Positions 17,262 through 25,567 of a DNA stretch of 64,000 bases are shown here, piece after piece. Origin of the DNA: Ruegeria sp. HKCCD8929. GTDB taxonomy: Bacteria > Pseudomonadota > Alphaproteobacteria > Rhodobacterales > Rhodobacteraceae. Both the position numbers and the translations under genes were made by a program. The notes below the pieces were generated by a model. That model was not told the origin of the DNA and did no database searches. It was given only the letters and a program-made list of their open reading frames with translations. Positions within the stretch are counted from its first letter, which is position 1; the number at the start of each line of letters is the position of its first letter. The stretch is taken from contig NZ_WPZY01000002.1 of NCBI RefSeq assembly GCF_013031405.1, forward strand, positions 310,001-374,000, read 5' to 3'.

Positions 17262-17930
17262 TCACCCCCGCCAGTCCATAACCTCGGCCAGATCTGCCCG
17301 TTCGGTGCGAAAACCGTTGGCGGGGTGGTCCGTGTCCGGGTAGCCGAAGGAAATGGCGCAGAGGATCAGGCGATCCTCGGGGATTTCGAAATAGCGGTGC
17401 AGGAACGGCCCGTATGAGGCCACGGCGGCCTGTGGGATTGTGGCAATGCCAAGCGCCTGCGCGGCGAGGGTAAAGGCGGTGATGAAGCCGCCGCAATCCA
17501 TAGCGCCGTAAGACCCCAGCTCGGCGGGGCTGGAGACGATGGCGCAGTGCGGGGCTCCGAACAGAGAGAAGTTCTCCATCATCTGGCGGGCTGATCCGGC
17601 GCGGTCGCCTTTCTCCACTCCAACAGCCTCGTACAGCGCCCAGCCGCAGGCGCGGCGGCGGTCTTGGTAGACGCCGGAATACGAGGTGGGAAAGGGCAGG
17701 TCTGGGGCGGGGGTGCCAGTGGCGGCCTCTTGTGACAGGGCGGCGCGGAAGACGTCGGTTTCGGCGCCACTGGTGATGGTCACGTGCCACGGCTGGGCAT
17801 TGCACCAGCTCGGCACACGCCTTGCGCTAGCGATGAACTGCTCGATCTCTTCGCGTGGGACCGAGTCCGGCAGGAAGGCGCGGCAGGAATGCCGCCGTGC
17901 CAGCAGATCATCCAGATCGGTCAGGGTCAT
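17262..17930 (-). CDS. Nitroreductase family flavoprotein
   Basis: FMN-dependent NAD(P)H oxidoreductase of 222 residues. The start at 17930 is chosen because AGAGGAGCC lies just upstream; a longer frame would add 19 unlikely residues. Family features are RRHSCRAFLPD (about 12-22), the flavin-contacting ARRVPSWCNAQPWHV (about 35-49), and a C-terminal SFGYPDTDHPANGFRTERADL resembling the FGYPD signature. It is isolated and convergent with the alpha/beta hydrolase gene. The substrate is unknown; the family reduces nitroaromatics and quinones. Confidence 0.88.
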   Translation of the reverse strand: MTLTDLDDLLARRHSCRAFLPDSVPREEIEQFIASARRVPSWCNAQPWHVTITSGAETDVFRAALSQEAATGTPAPDLPFPTSYSGVYQDRRRACGWALYEAVGVEKGDRAGSARQMMENFSLFGAPHCAIVSSPAELGSYGAMDCGGFITAFTLAAQALGIATIPQAAVASYGPFLHRYFEIPEDRLILCAISFGYPDTDHPANGFRTERADLAEVMDWRG

Positions 17931-18006
17931 CTCGGCTCCTCTCTCGGCGTTGCGGCGCAGAATGGCGGCGGGATCGGCACTGTGCAAGGGGCCAATCTGG
18001 CCCCGG

Positions 18007-18022
18007 CTTGAGCCCGATCAAG
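18007..18022. promoter_or_regulatory. Inverted repeat in the hsp20 leader
   Basis: Perfect CTTGA-6 bases-TCAAG repeat, 58 bases before the hsp20 start. It is not a CIRCE element. CTTGA resembles the -35 of alphaproteobacterial heat-shock (RpoH) promoters, but no convincing -10 was identified. It may be an operator or coincidence. Confidence 0.25.
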
Positions 18023-18079
18023 GACAGTTTCGCTCGATCATGCGATCCTTGCGGCAAAGCTGAAAAAGGAGGACTGACC

Positions 18080-18499
18080 ATGGTTGAAAAATCCGATCAC
18101 GCTGGCCTCTGGCCGTCGCTCTACGACCCGTTTCGCCATTTCGGCGCCAAGCTGGCCGACTGGCTGAACCCCGCCACCGAAGCCTCGGGCAATGATGCGG
18201 CATATGACATCTCGATGGAACTGCCCGGTGTTTCAGACGAGGATATCGAGCTGATCGTCGAGGATGGCGTCGTCACCATCCGGGGTGAGAAGAAGACCCA
18301 TGAAGAGAAGAAGGGCGACACCTGGTATTTCTCGGAACGCCAGTACGGTGCCTTCCGCCGCTCGTTCAGGCTGCCTGAGGATGCGGACGGGGCCAAGGCA
18401 AGCGCCGCGATGAAGGACGGCGTGCTGCATGTCACGGTGCCCAAGAAGGCGCTGGAGAAACGCGATACCTCGCGCCGGATCGAGATTTCCCGGAGCTGA
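18080..18499 (+). CDS. Small heat-shock protein (Hsp20/alpha-crystallin)
   Basis: ATP-independent holdase chaperone of 139 residues. A strong SD (AAGGAGG) precedes ATG 18080. The alpha-crystallin domain spans about 37-125: YDISMELPGVSDEDIEL, the EDGVVTIRGEKK strand, a long beta5-loop (KKGDTWYFSERQYGAFRRSF) and the signature AAMKDGVLHVTVPK (about 112-125). A short C-terminal tail RRIEISRS contains the I-x-I anchor for oligomer assembly. It sits alone between divergent and convergent neighbours, so it likely has its own promoter. Confidence 0.95.
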   Translation: MVEKSDHAGLWPSLYDPFRHFGAKLADWLNPATEASGNDAAYDISMELPGVSDEDIELIVEDGVVTIRGEKKTHEEKKGDTWYFSERQYGAFRRSFRLPEDADGAKASAAMKDGVLHVTVPKKALEKRDTSRRIEISRS

Positions 18500-18533
18500 T
18501 TGTCTCGGGAAAACGCGGCCGGGTCCGGACCGG

Positions 18534-19664
18534 CTACTGGCCGGTGGCGGCCAGATAGCCGACCCCGGCCGCGACCAGCAGGCCAAGGACCACGGCGATG
18601 GTGATCTTGATCGCCGACCAGGGCCGTTCGCCCTGCACCCGGCCCGTGCGGCCATTGACCACGAACCGGTAGGTCTGTCCGCGATACTTGTAGGCGGCCA
18701 TCCACACCGGCAGCAGGATGTGTTTGAAGGTCACATCGCGCACGGCGGTCTCCATCGCGTGAATGCGCTGCCGGTCTCCGCCGATGTCAAAGCGCACATC
18801 CCGCTCGATCACCCGCGTCATGTAGGCACGCGCCTCGGCCTGGCCCTCGGCCAGTTCGACCGTATAGGCCTCGGCCCGGAACCCGGCCAGATATTCGGGC
18901 TGATAGGGCTCCAGCGCGGGCAGGTCCCAGGGTTCCAGCGCATCCGCATAGGATTTGGGAAGGGAGCGTGAGGCCAGCACCAGCACATCGTCGAAGAACC
19001 GCGCCACCCGGCCCGATTTGGGGTTCCAGCGGACCTTGGGCACCTGTTGCTTCACCCGCTTGCCGCCGCGCATCACGGTGTGGGTTTCGTAATAGACCAC
19101 GCCGCGCTCACCCCGATATGCCGTCTGCGTGTCGGCATCAAAGGTCCAGTAGGGGACATAGATCCCCTGCATCCGGCGCCCCTTGCGGGCATAGTCCTTG
19201 AGGCCATTGGGCGCGAACCACAAACCGCCCAGCCAGTCGCTCATCGCCTTGTGGGCCGACCGTTCATCCAGCGCAAAGGGCAGAACGCCACGCGGCTTGA
19301 TGTGGCGGTTGATGCCGGTATCGGTGACCACCGGAGTGGCGCAGAACGGGCATTCGGCGGCATGGGTGTCGGGATCGAACTCAACCTGCGCCGCGCAGTT
19401 GGTGCAGGTGAGAACCCGCGTTTCCTCGATCTCGGCGTCGGGCAATTGCTGGGCGATGGCCGTGTCGAAATCCATCTCGCGCAGCGCGGCCCCTTTCCAC
19501 GGGCCCGCGCCGATCGGCTCGGAATACCCGCAGTGATCGCAGGTCAGTGCTCCGTCACCCGGATTGAACCGGTAATCCGCCCCACACTGGTTACAGGGAA
19601 AGCGATGTTCTTCCGGGCCTTGTGCCGACGTGGAAGAACCGGGTGGGGGCGGAATATCGATCAT
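18534..19664 (-). CDS. Double zinc-ribbon protein with C-terminal membrane anchor (YdjG-like)
   Basis: A 376-residue protein with two CxxC-CxxC zinc ribbons: C24/C27/C42/C45 and C87/C90/C105/C108. The middle region contains GIYVPYWTFDADTQTAYRGERG-type strands, and one hydrophobic helix ends the protein (about 352-372), so it is probably a tail-anchored inner-membrane protein. Such proteins are often annotated as TFIIB-type zinc finger or, wrongly, as a primosomal helicase. The Bacillus counterpart YdjG works with PspA and the SPFH protein YdjI. Here it is the last gene of a minus-strand cluster with an SPFH protein, TelA and XpaC. Confidence 0.8.
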   Translation of the reverse strand: MIDIPPPPGSSTSAQGPEEHRFPCNQCGADYRFNPGDGALTCDHCGYSEPIGAGPWKGAALREMDFDTAIAQQLPDAEIEETRVLTCTNCAAQVEFDPDTHAAECPFCATPVVTDTGINRHIKPRGVLPFALDERSAHKAMSDWLGGLWFAPNGLKDYARKGRRMQGIYVPYWTFDADTQTAYRGERGVVYYETHTVMRGGKRVKQQVPKVRWNPKSGRVARFFDDVLVLASRSLPKSYADALEPWDLPALEPYQPEYLAGFRAEAYTVELAEGQAEARAYMTRVIERDVRFDIGGDRQRIHAMETAVRDVTFKHILLPVWMAAYKYRGQTYRFVVNGRTGRVQGERPWSAIKITIAVVLGLLVAAGVGYLAATGQ

Positions 19665-19682
19665 CGGGCAAACCCTTGCAGT

Positions 19683-20180
19683 TCAGCCTTTCTGGGACAA
19701 TCTCATGCGATTGAGCGCTCCGTCCTTGCGGATGACATGATGCCATATGGCAACGACGGCGTGACCAAGGGCGACCAGCAACAGCGCGTTCGAGGCCGCT
19801 TCATGCGCCTCTCCGGCTGCGCGAACACCCCCGAACCATGCGAGGGCGCCCAAGGCGGGAACGGCGATCATCAGCAGATAGATCACGCGATGCCCCCAAA
19901 GGGCCGCCTTCTCCATCATTTCGGTCGATCCGGGCAACGCGCCGGGCGCGCCCTGTACGCGGCGCAGCACCAGCCGGATCAGGATCAGTACAAAGACGGC
20001 ACATCCCAGCCAGACATGAGGGGTGCTGCCTTCGAACCCGGTGGTGCCGCTGTCAAAGCGCGCGCGCAGCACGCGGCCCATGTTGTCGCCGGTCAGCCAG
20101 GCGACGAGAATCAGAATGGCGACCAGCCAGTGCAGAATGATCTGCGCTTTGGAGTATTCGGTACGTGTGGACACTAGCAT
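19683..20180 (-). CDS. Cytochrome b561-type membrane protein
   Basis: Four-helix diheme cytochrome b of about 165 residues. Histidines sit where heme ligands are expected: IILHWLVA (helix 1), PHVWLGC (helix 2), WGHRVIYLL (helix 3) and LGHAVVAIWHH (helix 4). It would pass electrons across or within the inner membrane, often from quinol or superoxide in this family. AAGGAG precedes the start region: ATG 20180 lies only 2 bases after it, whereas GTG 20174 (VSTRTEY) lies at a better 7-base spacing and may be the true start. Located between the SPFH gene and the zinc-ribbon gene. Confidence 0.85.
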   Translation of the reverse strand: MLVSTRTEYSKAQIILHWLVAILILVAWLTGDNMGRVLRARFDSGTTGFEGSTPHVWLGCAVFVLILIRLVLRRVQGAPGALPGSTEMMEKAALWGHRVIYLLMIAVPALGALAWFGGVRAAGEAHEAASNALLLVALGHAVVAIWHHVIRKDGALNRMRLSQKG

Positions 20181-20240
20181 TCTCCTTGAGTTTGGCATTC
20201 GCGCAGATCTTCTACGCGCCAGTGCACACATTCCGTCGCA

Positions 20241-21389
20241 TTACATTCCCGGTGGCGGCGGCGGCAGGATGGTGAACAGCTGCGCCAGCTCCTGCACGTC
20301 GCCCGCCCGTTTCCAACCGTCCTGACCGGCGGTCCAGACATAGGTCTCGCGTGTGATCTCTCCCTCGGTTGCCATGCGACCCATCTTGGCCTTCGAGAAC
20401 GGGCCGCTGGTCTGCCCGTCAACTGCGATATGCCACACATGCTCGACCGGTGGCGGGGGCGGCGGGGCCACAGGCGATGCCGGTGCGGCGGCAGCGGGGG
20501 CGGACGCGCCCCACGGGCCGCTCGGGTGACCCGCTGCCATGTTCGACATTTGCTGCGCCATCGCCATGCCCATCCCCATGCCGAGACCGGCGCCCATGCC
20601 GCCACCTCCGCCGGGGTTGTTGGCAGCGGCCGTCATCGCCTCGGCCGCCGAATACTGGGTGAACTTGCCCAGATCGCCCGCCAGACCCATCGAGGTCCGC
20701 TTGTCCAGTGCCGCTTCGACCGCGGGCGGCAGCGAGATGTTCTCGATGTAGAACTCCGGCATCTCCAGCCCGTAGCCCTCCAGCACCGGCGACACCTCGG
20801 CGGCGATCAGCTTGCCCAGATCGGCGGTGTTGGCGGCCATGTCCAGAACCGGGATGCCCGAGCCGGCGATCACGCGCGAGAACTCCTGCACGATGATGTT
20901 GCGGATCTGAAAGCTGATCTCGTCCATGGTGAATTCGCCATCGGTGCCGACGATTTCGACCAGGAACCGCGCCGGATCCTTTACCCGCACCGTATAGGTG
21001 CCGTAGGCGCGGATGCGGGTCGGTCCGAATTCCGGATCGCGCAGCATGATCGGGTTCTTGGTGCCCCATTTGAGGTCGTTGAACCGGGTGGTGTTGACGA
21101 AGTAGATCTCGGATTTGAACGGTGACTGGAACGCGTGATCCCAGTGTTGCAGCGTCGTCATGATCGGCATGTTGTTGGTCTCGAGCATGTAGAGGCCCGG
21201 CGTGAACACGTCCGCCAGTTGCCCTTCATGCACGAACACCGCCGACTGCCCCTCGCGCACGGTCAGCTTGGCGCCATACTTGATCTCGTGCCCCTCGCGT
21301 TCGAACCGCCAGACCATGGTGTCGCGGCTGTCGTCCACCCAGTGGATGACGTCAATGAACTCACCTTTTAGAAAATCGAAAATGCCCAT
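20241..21389 (-). CDS. SPFH-domain protein with C-terminal GYF_2 domain (YdjI-like)
   Basis: A 382-residue membrane-associated scaffold protein. The N-terminal part (about 1-240) is the virion-core-type SPFH domain, starting MGIFDFLKGEFIDVIHW and including AVFVHEGQLADVFTPGLY (about 50-67). It is followed by a Gly/Met-rich linker (about 265-295), a Pro/Ala stretch, and a GYF_2-like domain (about 325-375: HIAVDGQTSGPFSKAKM, YVWTAGQDGWKRAGDV). Bacillus YdjI has the same SPFH type with a different tail and recruits PspA to the membrane. The GYF_2 domain may bind proline-rich partners. It lies between the DUF2927 and cytochrome genes. Confidence 0.88.
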   Translation of the reverse strand: MGIFDFLKGEFIDVIHWVDDSRDTMVWRFEREGHEIKYGAKLTVREGQSAVFVHEGQLADVFTPGLYMLETNNMPIMTTLQHWDHAFQSPFKSEIYFVNTTRFNDLKWGTKNPIMLRDPEFGPTRIRAYGTYTVRVKDPARFLVEIVGTDGEFTMDEISFQIRNIIVQEFSRVIAGSGIPVLDMAANTADLGKLIAAEVSPVLEGYGLEMPEFYIENISLPPAVEAALDKRTSMGLAGDLGKFTQYSAAEAMTAAANNPGGGGGMGAGLGMGMGMAMAQQMSNMAAGHPSGPWGASAPAAAAPASPVAPPPPPPVEHVWHIAVDGQTSGPFSKAKMGRMATEGEITRETYVWTAGQDGWKRAGDVQELAQLFTILPPPPPGM

Positions 21390-21411
21390 GGGTCTTCTCC
21401 TGTCATGCGGG

Positions 21412-22377
21412 TCAGAGTGACTGGCCCATCAGTTCACGCGCGATGATCCGGGCCACCGGGCGGGCCTGTTCGGCTGTCATGCCCGGCTTCAGCCGGGGGT
21501 CGTACAGCATCTCCAACAGCTTTTCGTCGTGGCTGGTCAGCAGCGCGAATTCGTCGTCGTCGTTGAAGATCGAAGGCCGCGCTGCGGGGCTGTCATTGGG
21601 CAGACCCAGACCTTGCGCGATTTCCTCGTGGATGCAGCTCAGCCGCACCAGATCGGGGTGTTCGGCCCGGATCAGCGCGACGGCGCGGGTGTAGGTATAG
21701 GGGGAGCCGCCGCCAGCGGTGGCAAAGACAAAGCAATAGAAAGAGCGCGGCAGATCCTCGAACAGGTCGAGCTGCGCCTGGCCGATATTGGGGATCAACT
21801 GGCGCAGGCGGTTCTGCACATAAGTAGTGTCGTCTTTGCCCGCGACAAAAACCAGAAAGTTGGCGTTGCGGCTTGTCGTTGTGTTGATCGGATGGCGCGA
21901 AACCCGCCCCAGCCGGGCGGCGTAGGATTCGACGCTGGCCTTGTCTTTCTCGCGCCGCTCCAGCGCTACACTTGGCCCGAATTCGGTGCGGATGCGCACC
22001 GGTGCGGACCAGCGGCTAAGCTGACCGCTGGTTCGGCGGCCGGTCGCTGATACGGCTTGTCCGGGGTATTCGTCATAAAAGGCGATGGCCTCGAAATTGC
22101 GCGCCAGATCTTCGGCATCATAGGGCGTGTCCGGCCCTCCGCCATCGGTACGCAGCAGGCCCCGGGTCAGCAGATCGTTTTGCACCCTCTGATAGTAGCG
22201 CGCCAAATCCAGGCTGGCCGCAGACGGGGCGGTCACAGCGGGCGCCGGTTGGGTCAGGCCCGCCGGGCGGGCTTGCGGGGCCGGAACCGACTGCAATACG
22301 GGCTCGCACGCGGCAAGGGCCGTCAGGGCGGTCAAAGCCCAGACACCCCCCAAATGTCTGCCGGTGCGCGCCTGCAA
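21412..22377 (-). CDS. DUF2927 lipoprotein
   Basis: A 321-residue predicted lipoprotein of unknown function. The signal sequence ends in the lipobox LAAC (cysteine 24). A Pro/Ala-rich spacer (about 30-55) leads to a domain starting about 80 (DLARNFEAIAFYDEY) that matches the DUF2927 pattern, with CIHEEIAQGLGLPNDSP (about 243-259) near the end. The HEE-x8-ND arrangement there resembles a gluzincin-like metal site, so peptidase ancestry is possible. It begins 3 bases after telA ends, so it is part of the same operon. Confidence 0.8.
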   Translation of the reverse strand: MQARTGRHLGGVWALTALTALAACEPVLQSVPAPQARPAGLTQPAPAVTAPSAASLDLARYYQRVQNDLLTRGLLRTDGGGPDTPYDAEDLARNFEAIAFYDEYPGQAVSATGRRTSGQLSRWSAPVRIRTEFGPSVALERREKDKASVESYAARLGRVSRHPINTTTSRNANFLVFVAGKDDTTYVQNRLRQLIPNIGQAQLDLFEDLPRSFYCFVFATAGGGSPYTYTRAVALIRAEHPDLVRLSCIHEEIAQGLGLPNDSPAARPSIFNDDDEFALLTSHDEKLLEMLYDPRLKPGMTAEQARPVARIIARELMGQSL

Positions 22378-22380
22378 GGG

Positions 22381-23571
22381 TCAGCCCGGAACGGCGGTGG
22401 CGGCGGTGTCGCCCAGCCCGTCGCGCCGTGCCTTGGCCGCAGCCAGCGTATCGCGCAGTTCGGCCTCCATCTTTTTCAGCTCCTCTTCGGCGGCGGCCCG
22501 CTTGGCCTTGCCTTCGTCGGCGATCTGCAGGCTTTCCTGAATGGTGCCGATCAGGTCCGCGTTGGCCTGTTTCACGGCTTCGATGTCGAAAACGCCGCGC
22601 TCCATCTCTTGCCGGATCATCTTGTTGCTTTCGCGCAGATTGGCGGCGTTGGCCGTCAGCAGTTCGTTGGTCAGATCGTTGGCGTCGCGCACTGCTGCCG
22701 CAGCCTCGGCGCTGCGCTGGATGGTGACGGCCTGCGCCAGTTGCGTTTCCCACAGCGGCACGGTGTTGACCAGCGTCGAGTTAATCTTGGTCACCAGCGA
22801 CTTGTCGTTTTCCTGCACCAGCCGGATCGAGGGCAGCGACTGCATGGTCACTTGTCGCGTCAGCTTGAGGTCATGCACGCGGCGTTCCAGATCGTCGCGT
22901 GCGGCGCGCAGGTCGCGCAGTTCCTGCGCCTGCATCACCTGCTGGTCCTCGGGCGCGGCCTGAACCTCGGTCTCTTTTTCCGGGATGTCCTGGCTGTCCA
23001 GCTCGGTCAGCTTTTCCTCGCCCGCAGCGATGTAGAGCGCCAGTTCGTCGTAGAAATCCAAGGTTTTTTCATAAAGCAGATCCAGCGATTTGATGTCCTT
23101 GAGCAGCGTGTGCTCATGCCCCAGCAGGTCGTCGGTGACCTTGTCGATCTGGTTCTGCACGGTCTCGAAACGGGCGGTGAACTTGGCAAAGGGCGCGGCG
23201 CGGCCCAGCAGTCTTTCCCACCACGACCGCTCGCGGCGCACATCCAGTTCGCTGACCGAAAAGCCGCGAATGGTCGTCACGATATTGCGCAGACTGTCGC
23301 CGGCGGGACCCACATCCTTGTTGCGCACATCCGCCAGCATCGCCTGACTGATTTCCTGCAACTCGGCCTGTGCCGCCGAGCCGAACGACACGATCGAGTT
23401 GGTGTCACCCATGTCGATCTCGCCCATGCGCTTTCGGATTTCGGTGCCCACGGGTTCGTCCGCCTCTTCCAGCGGCACGACATCGGCCTGCGGTTCGGGC
23501 AGGGCCACTGCGGTGACTTCGTGCACCAGGGTTTCGGCCTCAATGGCCTTGTTCTTGATCGCATCGGACAT
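22381..23571 (-). CDS. telA: TelA/KlaA family toxic-anion-resistance protein
   Basis: A 396-residue, almost wholly alpha-helical cytoplasmic protein of the TelA family (linked to tellurite and envelope stress; the molecular role is unresolved). ATG 23571 is preceded by GAGGAAG. Family features: IVSFGSAAQAELQEISQAML (about 60-79), a long coiled-coil middle (about 175-260), and the C-terminal TMQSLPSIRLVQENDKSLV (about 242-260) and NTVPLWETQLAQAVTI (about 268-283). TelA commonly sits beside XpaC, as here, where the xpaC stop is 28 bases upstream. Confidence 0.92.
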   Translation of the reverse strand: MSDAIKNKAIEAETLVHEVTAVALPEPQADVVPLEEADEPVGTEIRKRMGEIDMGDTNSIVSFGSAAQAELQEISQAMLADVRNKDVGPAGDSLRNIVTTIRGFSVSELDVRRERSWWERLLGRAAPFAKFTARFETVQNQIDKVTDDLLGHEHTLLKDIKSLDLLYEKTLDFYDELALYIAAGEEKLTELDSQDIPEKETEVQAAPEDQQVMQAQELRDLRAARDDLERRVHDLKLTRQVTMQSLPSIRLVQENDKSLVTKINSTLVNTVPLWETQLAQAVTIQRSAEAAAAVRDANDLTNELLTANAANLRESNKMIRQEMERGVFDIEAVKQANADLIGTIQESLQIADEGKAKRAAAEEELKKMEAELRDTLAAAKARRDGLGDTAATAVPG

Positions 23572-23599
23572 GAAACGCTTCCTCACTCAAATGGTCCGG

Positions 23600-24511
23600 T
23601 CAGTCCAGCCGGACTCCTTCGCGCTGCAGCCGGTCGCGCAGCACATCGATTTCCACGGTCAGATCGCTGCGGTCGTCCAGCAGCATCTTGCGGGTTCGGG
23701 CGGCAAAATTCTGTTCGAGATCATCGAGCAGTGCCGAGTAGTCGTTCAGGGTCTGCGCATCGCGGGTGCGAGAGTAGACATCGGCGAATTTCACCGTCGC
23801 ATCGCGCGCGCCCTGCAGGTAGACGGTCAGGTATTTGCGGGCGCCGCTCAGGTCGCGGGGATCTTCCTCGACCGTGCGGAACAACTCGCGCGCGGCGGTC
23901 TGGAACCGCTCGACCCGCGCCTCCATCCGGCGGTCGCCTGCGCGGGCGATGGCGTCGGACATGGCGGTCAGATAGGTTTCGGCTTCGTTCACGGCGCGGG
24001 CGACACGGTCCTGCTGGAACGTATCGACACCCTCCATCCCCTTATCCTTTAGCGGATCGAAGCCGAAGGCCAGGGAATGCAGAACGGTGCCCGCCAGACC
24101 ATATAGGACCGGGGCCAGCAGGCTGACCTGCGCGACGGTCTCGGCATCCAGATAGTCATTGCGAAAAGCGGCAAGCCCTGCGCCGATGCCGGTCAGGACG
24201 CTGGCAAAGATCTTGCGCGGAAAGGCGGGCCGCCGGGCCACGCGGCGGGCGTTATAGGCGGCCTCGGCCCGCAGCCCCTCGCGCAACAGGTAGGCCGCCC
24301 CGGTCAGCAGACCGGCGGCCACAAGACCCAGCGTCATGCCGATGGCGCCATCGTTGAGAGAGAGAAACACCAGCGGGATCGCCGGTGCGAACATCACATT
24401 CGCCCGCACGCCCACCGGATCCACGCGCGCACCATCGAACTGGTTGCGTTCCGGCTGCTCGGGGGTGTCGGAGCCGTCGGGGCTGAACTTGCCGCCATAG
24501 CGTTTGGCCAT
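23600..24511 (-). CDS. XpaC-like protein (5-bromo-4-chloroindolyl phosphate hydrolysis family)
   Basis: A 303-residue partner protein of TelA. It has two hydrophobic pairs near the N-terminus (about 33-68 and 95-130) and a helical cytoplasmic C-terminal half (about 150-303) with YLTAMSDAIARAGDRRM. The start ATG 24511 is 4 bases after the stop of a 29-codon frame, whose GGAGGG supplies the SD. XpaC was named for hydrolysis of an indolyl phosphate, but an enzymatic role is doubtful; the telA association is the firmer fact. Confidence 0.82.
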   Translation of the reverse strand: MAKRYGGKFSPDGSDTPEQPERNQFDGARVDPVGVRANVMFAPAIPLVFLSLNDGAIGMTLGLVAAGLLTGAAYLLREGLRAEAAYNARRVARRPAFPRKIFASVLTGIGAGLAAFRNDYLDAETVAQVSLLAPVLYGLAGTVLHSLAFGFDPLKDKGMEGVDTFQQDRVARAVNEAETYLTAMSDAIARAGDRRMEARVERFQTAARELFRTVEEDPRDLSGARKYLTVYLQGARDATVKFADVYSRTRDAQTLNDYSALLDDLEQNFAARTRKMLLDDRSDLTVEIDVLRDRLQREGVRLD

Positions 24512-24515
24512 GCGC

Positions 24516-24605
24516 TCAGAGCCCTCCCAGCAATCCGGTGCAGACACCGAACAACAGCACGAGCAGGGCCGCAAAGGCCATTTTCTGCACTCCGGTCTGA
24601 GACAT
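24516..24605 (-). CDS. 29-residue predicted membrane peptide ahead of xpaC
   Basis: A short frame starting ATG 24605 and reading MSQTGVQKMAFAALLVLLF, then a Gly/Leu tail (GVCTGLLGGL). It would form one membrane helix (about residues 9-28). It ends 4 bases before the xpaC ATG and contains the xpaC SD, so translation of xpaC may depend on it. No strong SD of its own was seen. It may be a genuine small subunit of the TelA/XpaC cluster or a leader peptide. Confidence 0.5.
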   Translation of the reverse strand: MSQTGVQKMAFAALLVLLFGVCTGLLGGL

Positions 24606-24687
24606 GAGGCTCCCCAAGGTGTCGTGTTCACCCGGAATCTAGAGGATGCGCCCGCGCCACGCTAGGGGGAAGGTTTGCTTAAAGGTC

Positions 24688-25506
24688 TCAGGCGCGGGGT
24701 TTTTTGCCGATGGGTTTGCGGCTGCGTTGGGGACGTTTCGGGCGTTCGGCGCCGGGCGGCGGGGTTTTGCCGTCCGCATCCAGCCCCAACTGGTCGCGCA
24801 GCACGCGGCGGCGGACCTCTTCGGCCTCGCCGGGTTTCAGGTTGCCCAGTTGGAACGGACCGTAAGACACCCGCAGCAGCCGGTTGACCGAAAACCCGAT
24901 ATCCTCCATCGCGCGGCGGATCTCACGGTTCTTGCCCTCGCGCAGGCCCACGGTCAGCCAGGCATTGGCGCCCTGCTGCCGGTCGAGCGTGACCGTCATC
25001 GGCTGAAATCGCTCGCCGTCGATGACCAGGCCCTTTCGCAGCGGCGCGAAATCCTCGTCCTTGGGCCGCCCGTTGATCCGCACCCGGTATTTGCGCAGCC
25101 AGCCGGTCGAGGGCAGTTCCAGCTTGCGCTTGATGCCACCGTCATTGGTCAGCAGCAGCAACCCCTCGGAGTTCAGGTCCAGCCGTCCGACGCTCATCAC
25201 CCGGGGCATGTCTTCGGGTAGGCCGTCGAAGATGGTGGCCCGGCCCTTTTCGTCGCGTGCGGTGGTCACCAGCCCGGTAGGCTTGTAGTAGAGCCACAGC
25301 CGCGCCGGTTCAGGCTCGGACACCGGTTTGCCGTCAACGGTGATCTTGTCTTTGGCGGTGACGTTCAGCGCCGGGCTGTCGATGGTCTTGCCGTTAACTG
25401 CCACGCGGCCCGCTTCGATCATGCGCTCGGCTTCGCGGCGCGAGGCGATGCCCGCACGTGCAAGGGTCTTGGCGATCCGGTCGCCGGGAGGAGGGGTGTT
25501 GCTCAT
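24688..25506 (-). CDS. rluB: 23S rRNA pseudouridine synthase B-type (RluB/RsuA family)
   Basis: Makes pseudouridine in rRNA. The start at 25506 (MSNTPPPGDRIAKTLARAG) gives 272 residues and begins the S4 RNA-binding domain (about 10-60, ASRREAERMIEAGRVAVNGK). The catalytic domain has the family motif VGRLDLNSEGLLLLTNDG (about 111-128, with the nucleophilic aspartate) and later a REGKNREIRRA segment (about 196-206). A basic, proline-rich tail follows. RluB versus another RsuA-family member is a judgement from the GRLD context. It is divergent from tadA. Confidence 0.9.
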   Translation of the reverse strand: MSNTPPPGDRIAKTLARAGIASRREAERMIEAGRVAVNGKTIDSPALNVTAKDKITVDGKPVSEPEPARLWLYYKPTGLVTTARDEKGRATIFDGLPEDMPRVMSVGRLDLNSEGLLLLTNDGGIKRKLELPSTGWLRKYRVRINGRPKDEDFAPLRKGLVIDGERFQPMTVTLDRQQGANAWLTVGLREGKNREIRRAMEDIGFSVNRLLRVSYGPFQLGNLKPGEAEEVRRRVLRDQLGLDADGKTPPPGAERPKRPQRSRKPIGKKPRA

Positions 25507-25567
25507 GGACCGGCCATACCTGATCCCGGCGGCTTGCGAAAGCCGGGATTGTGGGGCAGTCAGAGGC

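Noticed and set aside
18486..18512. TTTCCCG/CGGGAAA hairpin after hsp20
   Set aside because: Loop of 13 bases and only four As after the stem; too weak to call a terminator.
22057..24126. 689-codon plus-strand frame antisense to telA and xpaC
   Set aside because: Shadow of the minus-strand genes; composition is His/Gln/Arg-rich as usual for such frames.
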